Below are positions 20,340 through 31,310 of a stretch of 64,000 nt of DNA, piece by piece. The translations under genes and the position numbers were made by a program. How positions within the stretch are numbered: position 1 is the stretch's first letter; every line of letters begins with the position of its first letter. The notes below the pieces were generated by a model. The model was given only the letters and a program-made list of their open reading frames with translations. It did no database searches and was not told the DNA's origin. Origin of the DNA: Cuscuta epithymum (taxonomy: Eukaryota > Streptophyta > Magnoliopsida > Solanales > Convolvulaceae); NCBI GenBank assembly GCA_945859915.1, contig CAMAPF010000142.1, positions 926,501 through 990,500 on the forward strand. The letters are read 5' to 3'.

Positions 20340-21236
20340 ATTCTTAAACTACCTGCACTCCCTATCAGCCCAAAAAAGGTCCTTTCTTCTCTAGCCTCTT
20401 CGGTTGATCAGTTGAAAACTTCTGATCAAGAGCGAGCTGCTCAGCTCCGCAGAATAGAGGCCCTCTGCTCTGACAACATCAAGAAGACAGAAGCTCTTGC
20501 TGGTGTTGACAAAGAAATATACAACAAGCTTGTTCTCCTTGAAAGCAACACCAAAACTATTGCTACCGATGTAGAAAAGCAGAAGGAATTGCTAGATTCT
20601 CTTGCTCAAGTCACACAAACTCTTCCCACTGCTATCGAAGACTTAGGCAAAGCTCATGCCTCTGAATTTGAGAAAATCAGCCTCCTCCTTCAAGATCTTA
20701 ATGATGCCAAAAAGGGGGAAGAGAACCCTCAGTCGACTCAACAAATGCAGCTTGTCAGGACATCCACACCTGATCCTACACCATACTTTGAACAGCTTAG
20801 ACTAAAGAAGAAAGCTGCACAGCCATCTATTCCAGCTCCTCTGAAGAAAGGTACTAAGAAGAAGGCCCTGACCTTCTTAGACTGGAGAAAAGAAGGATCT
20901 CTGAAGATAACCTCAGCTCAATTTGAGGAAATAAAGAAGAAGATGACCCCCACTCAACAACAGAACATCTACCATGACTCTGACGGATCTCTGAGAATCA
21001 AGCATGGTGGATCATTTGAAGAAGCTGAGTACTGGTTTACAAGAAATGTGCTCCCAGGCAAAGATGCTGATGAAGCTGTTCTTCACTACTTGAACCACAA
21101 GCTTGCACCTATGTGGGCTTCTTATCAAGAGTCTGGTCTTCTGGTTGTAATAAGAGCCAAAGTAAATGCACAGCTTCAGGATTATGATAGAAGAGAAGCA
21201 TTAGCTTTAAGAGCAGGTCAGGAAGAAAACCTGTAA
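20340..21236 (+). CDS. C-terminal part of a retroelement-associated coiled-coil protein
   Basis: An uninterrupted frame of about 290 codons ends TAA at 21236, with no obvious ATG at its start, so it is probably the 3' part of a longer or spliced ORF. Residues 20-120 are charged and heptad-like (coiled coil: IKKTEALAGVDKEIYNKLVL). A Lys-rich stretch and a C-terminal domain with TFLDWRKEGSLKITSAQFEE follow. About 230 bp downstream lies a polypurine tract and then a SIRE-like LTR. The location matches the extra (env-like) ORF of SIRE/Maximus copia elements. I did not recognise the protein itself, and no membrane segment is evident. Confidence 0.5.
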   Translation: MLKLPALPISPKKVLSSLASSVDQLKTSDQERAAQLRRIEALCSDNIKKTEALAGVDKEIYNKLVLLESNTKTIATDVEKQKELLDSLAQVTQTLPTAIEDLGKAHASEFEKISLLLQDLNDAKKGEENPQSTQQMQLVRTSTPDPTPYFEQLRLKKKAAQPSIPAPLKKGTKKKALTFLDWRKEGSLKITSAQFEEIKKKMTPTQQQNIYHDSDGSLRIKHGGSFEEAEYWFTRNVLPGKDADEAVLHYLNHKLAPMWASYQESGLLVVIRAKVNAQLQDYDRREALALRAGQEENL

Positions 21237-21467
21237 TTGAACACCTCTGTAACCTTCTCTTAACCCTTCTGCTCAATAAAGTCTTCTGCTTGCTCCCCTT
21301 CGTTGCTTATTCTCTTACTTTATCGCTTTATATATTTCTTGCCTGAAAACTCTTACTACTTTCTATGCTAAGTTGCCCACCAAAAATAAAATTTTGATTT
21401 CAAACTTGTTTATTTTGATTGGTGAGAGGCACTTCTCTGAAAGTAGAATAAGGGTTTTGGCATCATC

Positions 21468-21481
21468 AAAAAGGGGGAAAC
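21468..21481 (+). other. Polypurine tract of the SIRE-like element
   Basis: AAAAAGGGGGAAAC directly precedes the LTR start TGTAAGGAATAAATG at 21482. The preceding GGCATCATC is also typical of SIRE-type elements. Confidence 0.8.
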
Positions 21482-22840
21482 TGTAAGGAATAAATGTATT
21501 TAGATTTTGATGATGCTAGATTTAATAGAACATTAGAGTACCCCCATTTGGAATTGATGTATTAGAATTTTTTTTCTAAGTCTAAGTATTTTAGAATAGT
21601 CGACAATCAGAAGACCTTCAGGCCCTCTGTTAGTTGGTTGCCCCTCAAAAGTGCTCATGGTATTCTGAACAGAAGATCTTGAGGCCCTCTGTGATCTGCC
21701 CCTCTGATAGCTTGTTCCAACAGAAGTGCTCAAGACCTTCTCCTGATTGCTCTTCGGTTAAGGACACCAGAAGGCCTAACACTTGAAGAATTATTGAATC
21801 TTACTTTGCCGGTTAATTCAGCGGAAGATTCCCTCAACGGCTAGATGACTTTCCATGAAAGATAAAAGGAAAGCATTTAATGCTCATTTAATGAGCCTGA
21901 TACGCTGTGGAGTAATTGCAGATGATTGACCATGATTCTTGGAGAATATTATACAAAAATAGAAACCTGCCAACTTTGCGGGTCCAACCGGTCAACTCCA
22001 CAGTATGCACATTTAATGCAATTGTCTCCTCCTCCAACGGGAAGACAATTCCAGTATAAAAGATACTCGATGAAGAACAACCGGATAACTTTGCTACAAC
22101 TCTTACTTACATTCTCTTGATATTAAAACTCTTCCATCATCAATCAAGAAAAAGCCCACGTTGGAAAGATATCATTCTCATATCCTTTCTTCCAACAAGA
22201 GCAAAGTTCCAACAGTACTTCAACACTTCAAGCACTTCATCTACAAATCTATTGTAACGAAGCAAGTTGGAGAAAAGCTCTATTTTTCTACAGAACATCT
22301 TCTGCAAAGAAGGGTGTCCAAGTAACTGGAGTAGTGAAGTGGGTATACTTCCGGGAAGCTCAGCGAAAGGACCAGTCTTAAAGGAAGCAAGGAAGTGCAT
22401 CCCAGGAGACATCTAGACTTGAAGAAGACGTGGAGAGCTTCTTAAGTTCTAGGAACTAAGGCGTTGTAACCGTTGTTTTACAAGCTTAGTGGAACAGTGG
22501 ATTAGAGGAACGAGTTGTTCCTTGAACCACTATAAAAATCCCTGGTGTCATTTACTTACTGCTTTTAATACTTGCATTTACTTAAACTGATTAACTCCAA
22601 AGAAGTGGTATCTGTGTTCAGCAGAACACTTCTTGTGAGTTAACAGAAGGCCAAGTGCCTTTGCCCCTCTGTGAGGCTATCCCGACTGAACACCTACCAA
22701 AAGACCTCCGCTGCCAGTCTGTTCTCAACAGAACAGGCTATTCCGTTAACCTTGGTATTTATCTCGAAAAAGTTAAAAACCATAACAGTCTATTCACCCC
22801 ACCCCCCTCTAGACTGTTACCTCATTAACCGGGACCAACA
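21482..22840 (+). repeat. 3' LTR of a SIRE-like copia element
   Basis: The 1359-bp LTR runs from TGTAAGGAAT to CCGGGACCAACA. The beginning (GATTTTGATGATGC) and end (TCTATTCACCCC, CCTCTAGAC, CCGGGACCA) match the solo LTR at 24359-26845 and are typical of SIRE/Maximus LTRs. A TATA box (GTATAAAAG) lies near 22053. Upstream of it, CAGAAG(A)...AGGCCCTCTG occurs twice (21608-21633 and 21669-21695). It abuts the Athila-like fragment at 22841 without a recognisable target duplication, so that junction is probably a deletion breakpoint. Confidence 0.75.
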
Positions 22841-23470
22841 ATCTTCTACCAGATGGCTCCTTATGGTATTTATATGCTTCATGATGTTTGAATAGCTCTG
22901 CTCCATGGCTAAAGAGCTCTGCTCCATGGCTAAAGAGCTCTCCCTTAAAGACTCTAGATACTCAGACAAAGTTCCTGAAAGTGTCTTCTTACACTGATTC
23001 TGTGGCTCATTACTTGGCAAGGACGTAGGAGTGACTGAAACATTTGTATTCGTAAATTGTGGGGAGGATGAAGAAGGGTATGCAGTTTCCCGGAAAGGAT
23101 GGTCATATAGAGGTTTGATGGGGCAAAGACATAAATGGTGACCTCCTCCACAGAAGGAACAAATGCTATCCTTAAAATATTCAGATATTTCCTTAGGCGT
23201 TTTAGTTTGAAGAATAAATTCAAGAATGGAGCCTGGTCTTACGCTTACCCAAGGGTATTGTGATGAAAGATAGTAAGAATCGGAATGAAAAGGTTGCGTG
23301 GTTGGAGTGTATGGATAAGAAGGCTGAATATTTTGTGGTGTAGGAGAGTAATATTGATGAGGTGTGTAAAGTTGAGGAGAACTGTAAGGAGGACATGGTG
23401 CAAATGGTGAATATTCTGTGGAGGTTTGAGGGTAAGGTGTTCCTCCGTAAATCGAGCTGAATGAGTTCAT
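22841..23470 (-). pseudogene. N-terminal gag of the Athila-like element, truncated
   Basis: ATG at 23470 opens about 210 codons. The N-terminal half is rich in Pro, Tyr and Ser. A central C-x2-C-GGG-H zinc-knuckle-like motif (CSFCGGGHHLCLCP) resembles the Athila gag knuckle. A near-perfect 24-bp duplication (22896-22940) gives a doubled SSLAMEQ near the truncated end. At 22841 the frame runs into the SIRE-like LTR and stops soon after. The start is supported by its distance of about 130 bp downstream of the PBS. It cannot give a complete capsid protein. Confidence 0.6.
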
Positions 23471-23597
23471 CTCATCCTCTTATGAACAAGTACCTGAAAG
23501 GTTAGCACATAAAAAATCCTACGAAGAACTAAAAAAAAAAACTAACTAAAAAAAATCTCGCTAAAATTAATTAACCCTTAAAACCGACACTGTCACC

Positions 23598-23610
23598 GAC
23601 AACGGCGCCA
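23598..23610 (-). other. tRNA-Asp type primer-binding site
   Basis: On the minus strand TGGCGCCGTTGTC directly follows the LTR end (CATACATCA plus GTTTT). It is the PBS class used by Athila-type gypsy elements and differs from the initiator-Met PBS of the other elements in the window. Confidence 0.85.
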
Positions 23611-24358
23611 AAAACTGATGTATGTTTTCTCGCACTTAAGATAGATCGTAATATAGTGGTGTAAGTACGAGTATCGTCTCCACAGGGATGGACAAAAGGG
23701 AATCAAGAATTAATTAAATTCAGCGATTAAAAAGAAAATAAAATAAAAGCGTCGTGCGAGATTGGTTGGTTTGGAAAATAAAACTAATGCGAACAATTAA
23801 ACTAGGGGGTTCTTTCTAATTAATGACGAAGGGAACAGGGATCGATTCCGGGGTAACCAGATTTCTGGCAGATCAGGCCTAATTACATGAAATTAATTTA
23901 ATTGAGCCTAGCTAATCATTACTAAGTTCTTACCGCTCTCGCGGCGTAGAGTACAATAATTTAGGGGATCAGGTTGATCTCTCATGCGACAGGATCCTAA
24001 ATTATTGCCAAGACGAGCAAGCTTACGGCCCCTTAATCGCTACTAATCTCTTAGCGAACGATTAAGTGTGTGTGAATGTGTCCTAGAACAAATTAGATCT
24101 CTCTTAATTTATTCTACATGCAATTGTAATTCTAGTCGCGATTCTAGGTTACAAAAGATATCAATTAAATTATTCAAACACAAATTAAACGGCATTCATG
24201 CAATTAAACCGAAAAGAATCTAGCCATACATCATGATTAACCCCTTCATCAATCCCAAATCCCTAATTAAAACTACTCACAATTCATAATTGAAGAATCA
24301 ATAGAATTGGAATAAAAAGAATTAATTGTCATTAATTAAAAAGGTGGAACTTACAAAG

Positions 24359-26845
24359 TGTTAGACCCTAGATTTTGATGAACTGTTTTTGATGATGCCA
24401 AAAGCTTTTGTTATCCCCCCTCTATTGTAGCATTATTATAAGAGTCTTTGCTATCCTCTGTAGTAGCATCTTGCAGTTGTCTAGTACTAAGAAAATTATC
24501 TAGATGTGTCGTGCTCCTTTTTATATAGTTAACAAATAAATATGACTGGAAAACCATAAAATACAATAAGGCAATATTGTATTGCCTTAAAAGGATATCG
24601 TATAAATCCAACCAGTTAAATTTATTTGTTACACACAATAACATCTCGCACAAATAAACTATCTATTTTAACTGGAAAACAAAATGCAATAAGGTAATTT
24701 TACCTTAATAGGAGTTGATATCCTACCAGTTAAATATTTAGCTTATCATGTTCGAAATACTAGATAAACCATACACTCAGAAGAAGAGTTCTTGATATTC
24801 TATTCACTACAACAAATAACAATGTAAAATCTATATAACAAAAAGAACACACTGGGATTCAAAATGAAATAAGGTAAAGTTGTCTTTATCTTAAAATTGG
24901 ATATTTAAATCCAACCAGTAAAGTGTTATTTGATATATAGATAAATCAAAGTGAACAAGAATAGTGAACAACTAACTGGAACACAAAATGCAATAAGGTA
25001 ATAACTTTTACCTTAATAGGATTTGTTATCCTACCAGTTAAGTTGTACACAATACCTGCTAAACTACACAAGTACTTAAAAGTGGCAAGAATTCCAATGT
25101 ACAAACTATGTATCAGATTAAACATACTGGAACTATAAAATGCAATAAGGTAAAAATTATTTACCTTACATGGATATTTAGATCCAACCAGTATAGCTTT
25201 AATTTGGTACATAAGTTTAATCATGTCACTTAAAGAAAGAAAGTGATTAGTAAAATAAGTGACAAATTTTACTGTGAAATTTGTACCAAATAAATTGTAC
25301 TGGAAAGAACAAAATGCAATAAGGTAATCTTATTACCTTAATAGGATATTTCAAAGATCCTACCAGTACAAAATTTATTTGATACAAAATATTCTAAGTC
25401 ACACATTTTACTACTTCACTACTTAAGCAGGTTCACGCACTCAGCTTCACGAGTATAGTTGCAAGACAAGGCCAAAATGCAAGAGCAGAGAAGACATCAG
25501 AATGGGTGAATAGTGAAGAAGTTTCAGAATAGGCATGCAGCGATAAGAAGGCCTAAGGTATGGGTGTTATCTTCGTACAAAGCAAGTGGTCTTCAAAAGA
25601 CAAATCCTTATCCTGCTCCAACACAAGAAGACGCAAGTACAACACTTTGGACGTCTAGGATTAAATCCTCTTAACCAACGGAAGAGATTAATCTACTGGA
25701 GATGCCTATAAAAATAGGCAGAAGCATGAGATCAAAAGTAAGTCATTGAGTTCAAAGCAAGTGGTTCAGTCATTACACTACGCATATCCAGCAAAAGAGA
25801 AAGTGCTTGAACACTCTGCTTTGACTCATGCTTCACTAAGCTCTTAGATTAGATCATAAATTGTCATATTTTTAGAGCTTAGATTTTAGTTGGTAGGCCA
25901 GAAATTCCTTGTATTTTACAAGTGGTTGTAAACACTTAGGAGAACAGTTGTTCGGATCCTATAGTGTGGTTAGATAGATAGAGTACCTTTTGATCCCCAC
26001 TGGATCAATCGAGAAAAGTCTTAAGGACTGAGTAACTTTGAGTGGTGTTATACTCATCGTGAAAAACCTTCAATCTAGGCCAGAGTTGTCAAGGCTAGAT
26101 TGGCACTAATTGTATTGGGCTGAATACTTTAGTGGAAATCCATCTGAAATAGGGTGGGACTGGATGTAGGAGGATTACACCACCTCTGAACCAGGATATA
26201 TCGTGTGTTGATTTACTTTCATACATGCAGAAGCACACACCAAACACATCTCACTAAAGGATTGTAGTTTGCCAGCAGCATCCTAAGCAGTAGTCTTCAT
26301 CGACTGTACTGCTTAGCCTACTGCTTAATAACTCACTCTCCTTGAGAGTGTTTTCCACTAGAAGTCATCTTACACTCAGAAGGTGCCTCAGCAGTACCCT
26401 GGTCTTCACCCTCCTGCTGAGCCCACTGCCCATCCATATGTGTCTTTCCGAACGCCATAACAAGCCAGAACAAAAAGCCATCCAAGAGTCATCCTGTTCT
26501 TAACAGTTGCCTCAGCAGTAACCTGCCCACCAGCCGACTGCCAACTCAGCAGTTGCCTGCCAGTCAGCAAACTGCCTGTGCAGCAGTAGACTAAGCAGTT
26601 ACCTGCTCACCAGTCTACTGCCAAGCCTACTTCCTCTTGTAACCAGTCTAAACATCATCTAAACTAGAAAGTTATCTCACACTAAGTATAAAGAGGTTAA
26701 AGACTTCCGCTGTGCATCTATTAATCTCTTAAAAGATTATAGATCAACTCATCTAGAGGGAAAACTTCATAAAGTTGAAAAAGATTTAAAAGTCTATTCA
26801 CCCCCCCCCCCCCCTCTAGACTTTTACCTCTATCCGGGACCATCA
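24359..26845 (+). mobile_element. Solo LTR of a SIRE-like element (2.5 kb, TSD CAAAG)
   Basis: The LTR starts TGTTAGACCCTAGATTTTGA and ends CCGGGACCATCA. A perfect 5-bp duplication CAAAG (24354-24358 and 26846-26850) shows insertion into the Athila-like LTR and later loss of the internal region. A TATA box (CTATAAAAATAGG) lies near 25707. Upstream of it are about six copies of a hairpin-forming unit between 24537 and 25370. No ORF of note is present. Confidence 0.88.
24537..25370 (+). repeat. Array of inverted-repeat units in the solo LTR
   Basis: About six units spaced 110-190 bp apart each contain ACTGGA...AATGCAATAAGGTAA, a short loop, TTACCTTAATAGGAT and ATCCTACCAGT. Each unit is itself an inverted repeat (ACTGG/CCAGT outside, GGTAA/TTACC inside) and could form a hairpin. 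Spacer sequences between units differ. Confidence 0.8.
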
Positions 26846-27000
26846 CAAAGAATCCCAAAAGATTGATGAACAGGGCTGAAAAGCCCTCTAAAATTCGTGT
26901 TAGACACTCTCTCTAAGCTCCCCCCTTAAAACGAGGGTTTACAGGCTGTTTAAATAGAACAATCGGGTGAAATTTGAGCTGAATTAGGATTTTCGGAGCC

Positions 27001-27171
27001 AGGCACGATGCCAGGAACGATCGTGCCTTCGATCGTGCCTCCGGAGCAAAAACACGCATTTTGGGCAGGCACGATCGTGCCTCCCTCCAGGCACGATCGT
27101 GCGCAGTAACTCCGCAGTGCTTTTCCCTTCAGGCATGATCGTGTCTGACTTTGAGGGCACGATCGTGCCTA
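27001..27171 (-). promoter_or_regulatory. Cluster of CACGATCGTG palindromes upstream of the LTR TATA box
   Basis: At least six full or partial copies occur. The perfect 16-bp palindrome AGGCACGATCGTGCCT is at 27067-27082, with others at about 27016, 27089 and 27156. On the minus strand, which is the LTR's sense, they lie about 45-220 bp upstream of the TATA box. They probably act as protein-binding sites in the LTR promoter, but no factor is assigned. Confidence 0.6.
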
Positions 27172-27795
27172 CTTAACTTCCGAATTTTGCAATGCTTCCT
27201 TCATGAAAGTTGTAGATAATGAAGTCCTCTATCCACACCAAGTTGCCGAATGTGATTTGAATCATCCAATCAAGAGGTATGATCAAAACGGTGGAAGGTG
27301 TCTTTCTGAAATTGCAGCAGAGATCATCTGACTTCATCGTCTGTTTTCACCTTCTTTCTCTCCGATTCTCGCAAAGGTGTCTTCAAATTATTTGTAGCCC
27401 TTGAAGTTATCTTTCATATGGAACTTGAATCGTGTACATTGGATGTTTCTACAAAGAGATATGCTTGAATGATTGACAGAAGGTCATCATCATCGTCGTT
27501 TTCAAGCTTCATTCATCTTCTTTTGACCCCGTAGCCAATCCTAGAGCTCTTTTTCCTTCAAATCTTCATCGTGAATCTTCCGGTGACCTCCAAAGCTATC
27601 AAATCATTCTCAAATGCTTCTCAAACTATCCCGATTGTTCCTCAAGTGCCGGTACCGGGCTCAAATTCCCTGATTTTGACTACAAACAACACAAAACTCG
27701 AACCAACGCCTGGTAAACATAACTTGAGCTAAAATTGAGACTTGCAACACCTTAAAGCTGGGAAAACCATCAAAATCCAATCCCAACACACATCA

Positions 27796-28500
27796 AATGT
27801 GTGTCTAAATACGGACTTATCAGTGGACGACCTGGACGAGCGGCTGGGAGTGAACATGTTCACCAGCGCATTGGCTACGGGAGACCTATACCGGGACCTC
27901 CGGAGGAACCCCAGCACCAGTTACACCAAGGTCCTGGCTCGGGCCCAGAAATATGCCTCCATTGAGGAAGAGATTAGATTGAGGGACGGCGCCCCGGCCG
28001 CCTCATCTCGGAAAATGGCGGATAAGCTCGGCCCCGGGGGCGGACCTTCCCCCCCATACAAGAAAAAAAAAGACGGACGGAGCCATGACCCCATGGAAAC
28101 CTCGTCCAGAGGCTGGCCACGTACGTCCGGAGGATTACTATGTCCCCTTGGCTTACCCTGTCAGCCAGATCTTCGAGGCAATCAAGGACAAAGGCCTCTT
28201 AGACACCCCCCGGGACGAAAAGACACTCATGGGCAGGGATGAGACCGCCTTCTGCGAGTATCACAAGAGGGTCGGTCATACTACCGACAATTGCAAACAT
28301 TTGAAAATGGCTATAGAAGAGCTGGTTCGTCAGGGGTATCTTGGCGAGTTCACCCAACTCCTGACAAAGAACAGCCAGAAGCGGCCGTACCAAAAGCACA
28401 AGACTTAGCACTGAGATGATCGATCCGAGGCCGAACCCAAGGATGAAGAATACCACCGAGCTTATAAGGGCCCGGAAGGGTCCGGCGGACCAAGTGGCGG
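27796..28500 (+). pseudogene. Tat-type gag, truncated and broken
   Basis: The frame enters at 27796 directly after the Athila LTR and reads through a gag domain (LTSALATGDLYRDL-like region near 27850-27900). A frameshift lies near 28062 in a run of A. A zinc-knuckle-like CEYHKRVGHTTDNC follows at about 28255-28300. In-frame TAG (28406-28408) and TGA (28412-28414) interrupt the gag-protease linker. The N-terminal half, including the start codon, is absent. Confidence 0.85.
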
Positions 28501-29150
28501 GAAGAAGAAGTTGGAGATCAAAGTGATCTTCGGAGGAGCTGAAATCGGGGACACCCCCGCAGCTCGGAAGAAATTTGAAAGGTCCCTTTACGTGTGCTCC
28601 GTATCGGCTCCTCCCGCCAAGAAGAACAAAGTGGAGGCCATCACCTTTGGGCCAGCCGATCTGCCGAAGTCGCCAGCTCCGCACAGGGACGAGCTGGTAA
28701 TCAGCATGGACATCAACGACGCCCTCATACGCCGAGTTCTTGTTGATACTGGCAGCAGCGTGAACGTCCTCTATTGGGATGTATTCGAGAGAATACACCT
28801 GAAAAAGGAACAACTGACTCCTCTGCGCACCCCACTGGCTGGATTCACCGGGGACTGCATCGACGCAGAGGGCACCATCACTCTCCCCGTAGAAATCGGG
28901 GATGGGCCGCACGTCGCCAGGATGGAGATGACATTCGTCGTGGTTCGCCTGAAATGTGCCCACAACGCCATTCTAGGCCGACCCGTCCTGGAGGAACTGG
29001 AGGCCATATGCTCCGTGCGGCACTCATGCATCAAGTTCCCCACTAAGACCGGGGTTGGGGTGGCCCGCACGGACCCTCATATGGCAAGAGCCTGTTACAC
29101 AAAGGCCATGGAAAGGCTGGACGAACGGGAGGCTCGGGTCAACAGCCAGA
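28501..29150 (+). pseudogene. Tat-type aspartic protease
   Basis: The retropepsin active site VLVDTGSSVNVLYWDVF lies near 28738-28790, and the hydrophobic ILGR motif near 28970-28985. The frame stays open through the whole domain but is shifted relative to the reverse transcriptase near 29150. The protease would normally cleave the gag-pol polyprotein in the virus-like particle. Confidence 0.88.
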
Positions 29151-31310
29151 CGAGCTGAGTTCGATGCCCGTCCAGAACCAGCCACACTGCTCGAGGAAGT
29201 GGAGCTCGATGACCCGACAGACAAGAAGGTGTCCATCGGGGCCAACCTCGAGCCTGAAATCAGGGAAGGGGTGATTGTCGTCCTCCGGAAGTTCAAAATC
29301 CTATTTGCCAGAGGACCGGAGGACATGCCAGGCATCGACCCCAACATCATATGCCACCGATTGGCCGTACGGCCGGATGCCAAAGCAATTCAACAGAAAA
29401 AACGGTACATGGCAGCCGACCGGCGTGACTTCATCAAGGCTGAGACTGCGACGCTCCTCAGCATCAAGCACATCCGGCCGGTCATCCACGTGGAGTGGTT
29501 AGCGAATGTGGTTCTAGCCCCGAAGGGCGACACATGGCGGATGTGCGTCGATTATTCGGACCTCAACAAAGCTTGTCCATTGGACTCATAACCTGTGCCA
29601 AGAATCGACTTACTGGTGGACGAAACCGCAGGTTGCGAGCTGCTCAGCTTCATGGATGCCTTCAGAGGGTACCATCAGGTGTTTATGCACCCGGATGATG
29701 CAAAGAAGATAGCGTTCGTCACGGCGGATGGCGTATACTGTTATATAGTCATGCCGTTCGGCCTAAGGAACGTCGTGGCCACTTTTCAGAGGATGATCGG
29801 GATGTTGTTCAAAGACGTAGTGGGGAAAATCATGGAAGTCTACGTGGATGACATCTTGATCAAAAGCAAGAAGAAGGAAGATCATGTCCGGGACATGGAG
29901 AGGGTCTTCACCATAATGGAGGGGGGCAACATGAGGCTCAACCCAAAGAAATGCGCCTTCGCGGTCAAAGGTGACAAATTCCTCGGCTACATGATGAGCG
30001 AACGGGGAATCGAGCCCAACCCGGAGAAAGTGAACGCAATTGTAGACATGGAGCCCCCCAAGAACTTAAAAGACGTATAGAGATTAACCGGACGCCTGGT
30101 AGCCCTGAGCCGTTTCATGTCCAAATTGGCCGACAAGGCAATTCCCTTTTTTAAGATCATGAAGAAGGCGAGTCCCTTCGAATGGACCCAGGAGTGTCAG
30201 GCGGCCTTTGAAGATTTCAAAACATACCTCTCCTCTCCGCTCGTCCTCACCAAGGCGGACCCAGGAGAGCAGCTGTACATGTACTTAGCAGTAGCGGACT
30301 TGGCAGTAAGTTCTGTCCTGCTCAAAGAAGACGAGGGCGTTCAACGGCCAATATACTTTGTGAGCAAGGCACTGAATGGCCCGAAAACACGATACACGCT
30401 AATGGAGAAGACGGTCCTCGCCCTAATAGCATCCATCAAACGCTTGGCGCCGTACTTCCTAGCTCACTTAGTCACAATCTACACAACCCAGACCCTCGCC
30501 ACGGTCCTCAGAAGTCCCATGGCCAGTGGAAGGATCACCAAGTGGTCTTTGACGATCGGCCAGTACAACGTGGATTTCAAACCAAGGCCGACGATCAACA
30601 GACAGGCACTCGCGGACTTCATTGCCGAATGCACTGCGCTCACCGAGGATAACTCCCAAAACACCAACGACTTCGACAACTGGTGGGAGATGTACATCGA
30701 TGGATCCTCAAGTGCGCGAGGCTGTGGTGGAGGAGCGGTGAGCACCTCCCCTGAGGGATTCAAGGCCTACTATTCCATGAAGTTCGAGTTCAAAGTCACC
30801 AACAACGAGGCTGAGTACGAGGCGCTGATTGCAGGATTGAAATGCGCAAAGGCACTCGGAGCAGCTCGTCTGAAGGTAAGAATGGATAGCCAGCTGGTGG
30901 TTACCCAGATGAACGGAATGGCCGAATCCAGGGAGGAGAGGATGAAGGTCTATAAAGAGCTAGTGGAGGAACAAACCGCGCAGTTCGAGCAAGTGATAAT
31001 CGAACAGGTATCCCGGGTGGAAAATGCTGAGGCTGACATATTATCAAAGCTAGGTAATCCCTCGTCCGATGACCCGACGACGAGCATCCCCCGGCACATC
31101 AAGGGATTTGTGAGACATGAGACGCTCCAAGCACCGACAACGGAGACAATCCAGATAGAGTCCATTTCCTTAGCTGAACCCAACTGGCTGAAGGAGATCG
31201 CGGACTACATCAAGGACGGGACCCTCCCTGAACCCCCGGCCGATGGTAGCACAGGGAAGGCAGCCTGGATTAAGAGACGGGCCCCGAATTTTGATATCAT
31301 TGACGGGCCT
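29151..31310 (+). pseudogene. Tat-type reverse transcriptase and RNase H region
   Basis: The reverse transcriptase shows WRMCVDYSDLNKACP near 29540, FMDAFRGYHQVFM near 29655 with the first catalytic Asp, MPFGLRN near 29750, and YVDDILIKS near 29845 with the Asp pair. In-frame stops occur at 29589-29591 (TAA) and 30078-30080 (TAG). The connection/RNase H region continues from 30117. A second RNase H-like domain begins MYIDGSSSARGCGGG near 30695, with NNEAEYEALI near 30810 and DSQLVV near 30890. A frameshift near 31310 separates it from the integrase. Confidence 0.9.

Larger units (their letters stand above)
22841..27795 (-). mobile_element. Athila-like gypsy element, 5' part only, minus strand
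   Basis: Read on the minus strand: an LTR (27795 to 23616, containing a later insertion), a PBS matching tRNA-Asp (TGGCGCCGTTGTC, 23598-23610), a leader, and a gag-like ORF cut off at 22841. The PBS type and the LTR-end phrase CCTGTGGAGACGATACTC fit Athila-group elements. The pol genes and other LTR are missing. The right end sits in frame-continuous gag of the Tat element at 27796, so Athila inserted into the Tat element. Confidence 0.78.
23616..27795 (-). repeat. 5' LTR of the Athila-like element (interrupted by 24359-26845)
   Basis: The plus-strand ends are TGATGTATG (23616) and ACACATCA (27795), a matched inverted pair. Without the nested LTR and its duplicated CAAAG the length is about 1.7 kb. 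The minus-strand TATA box (TATTTAAAC) lies at about 26949-26957. Immediately upstream (27001-27171) is a cluster of CACGATCGTG palindromes. Confidence 0.78.
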
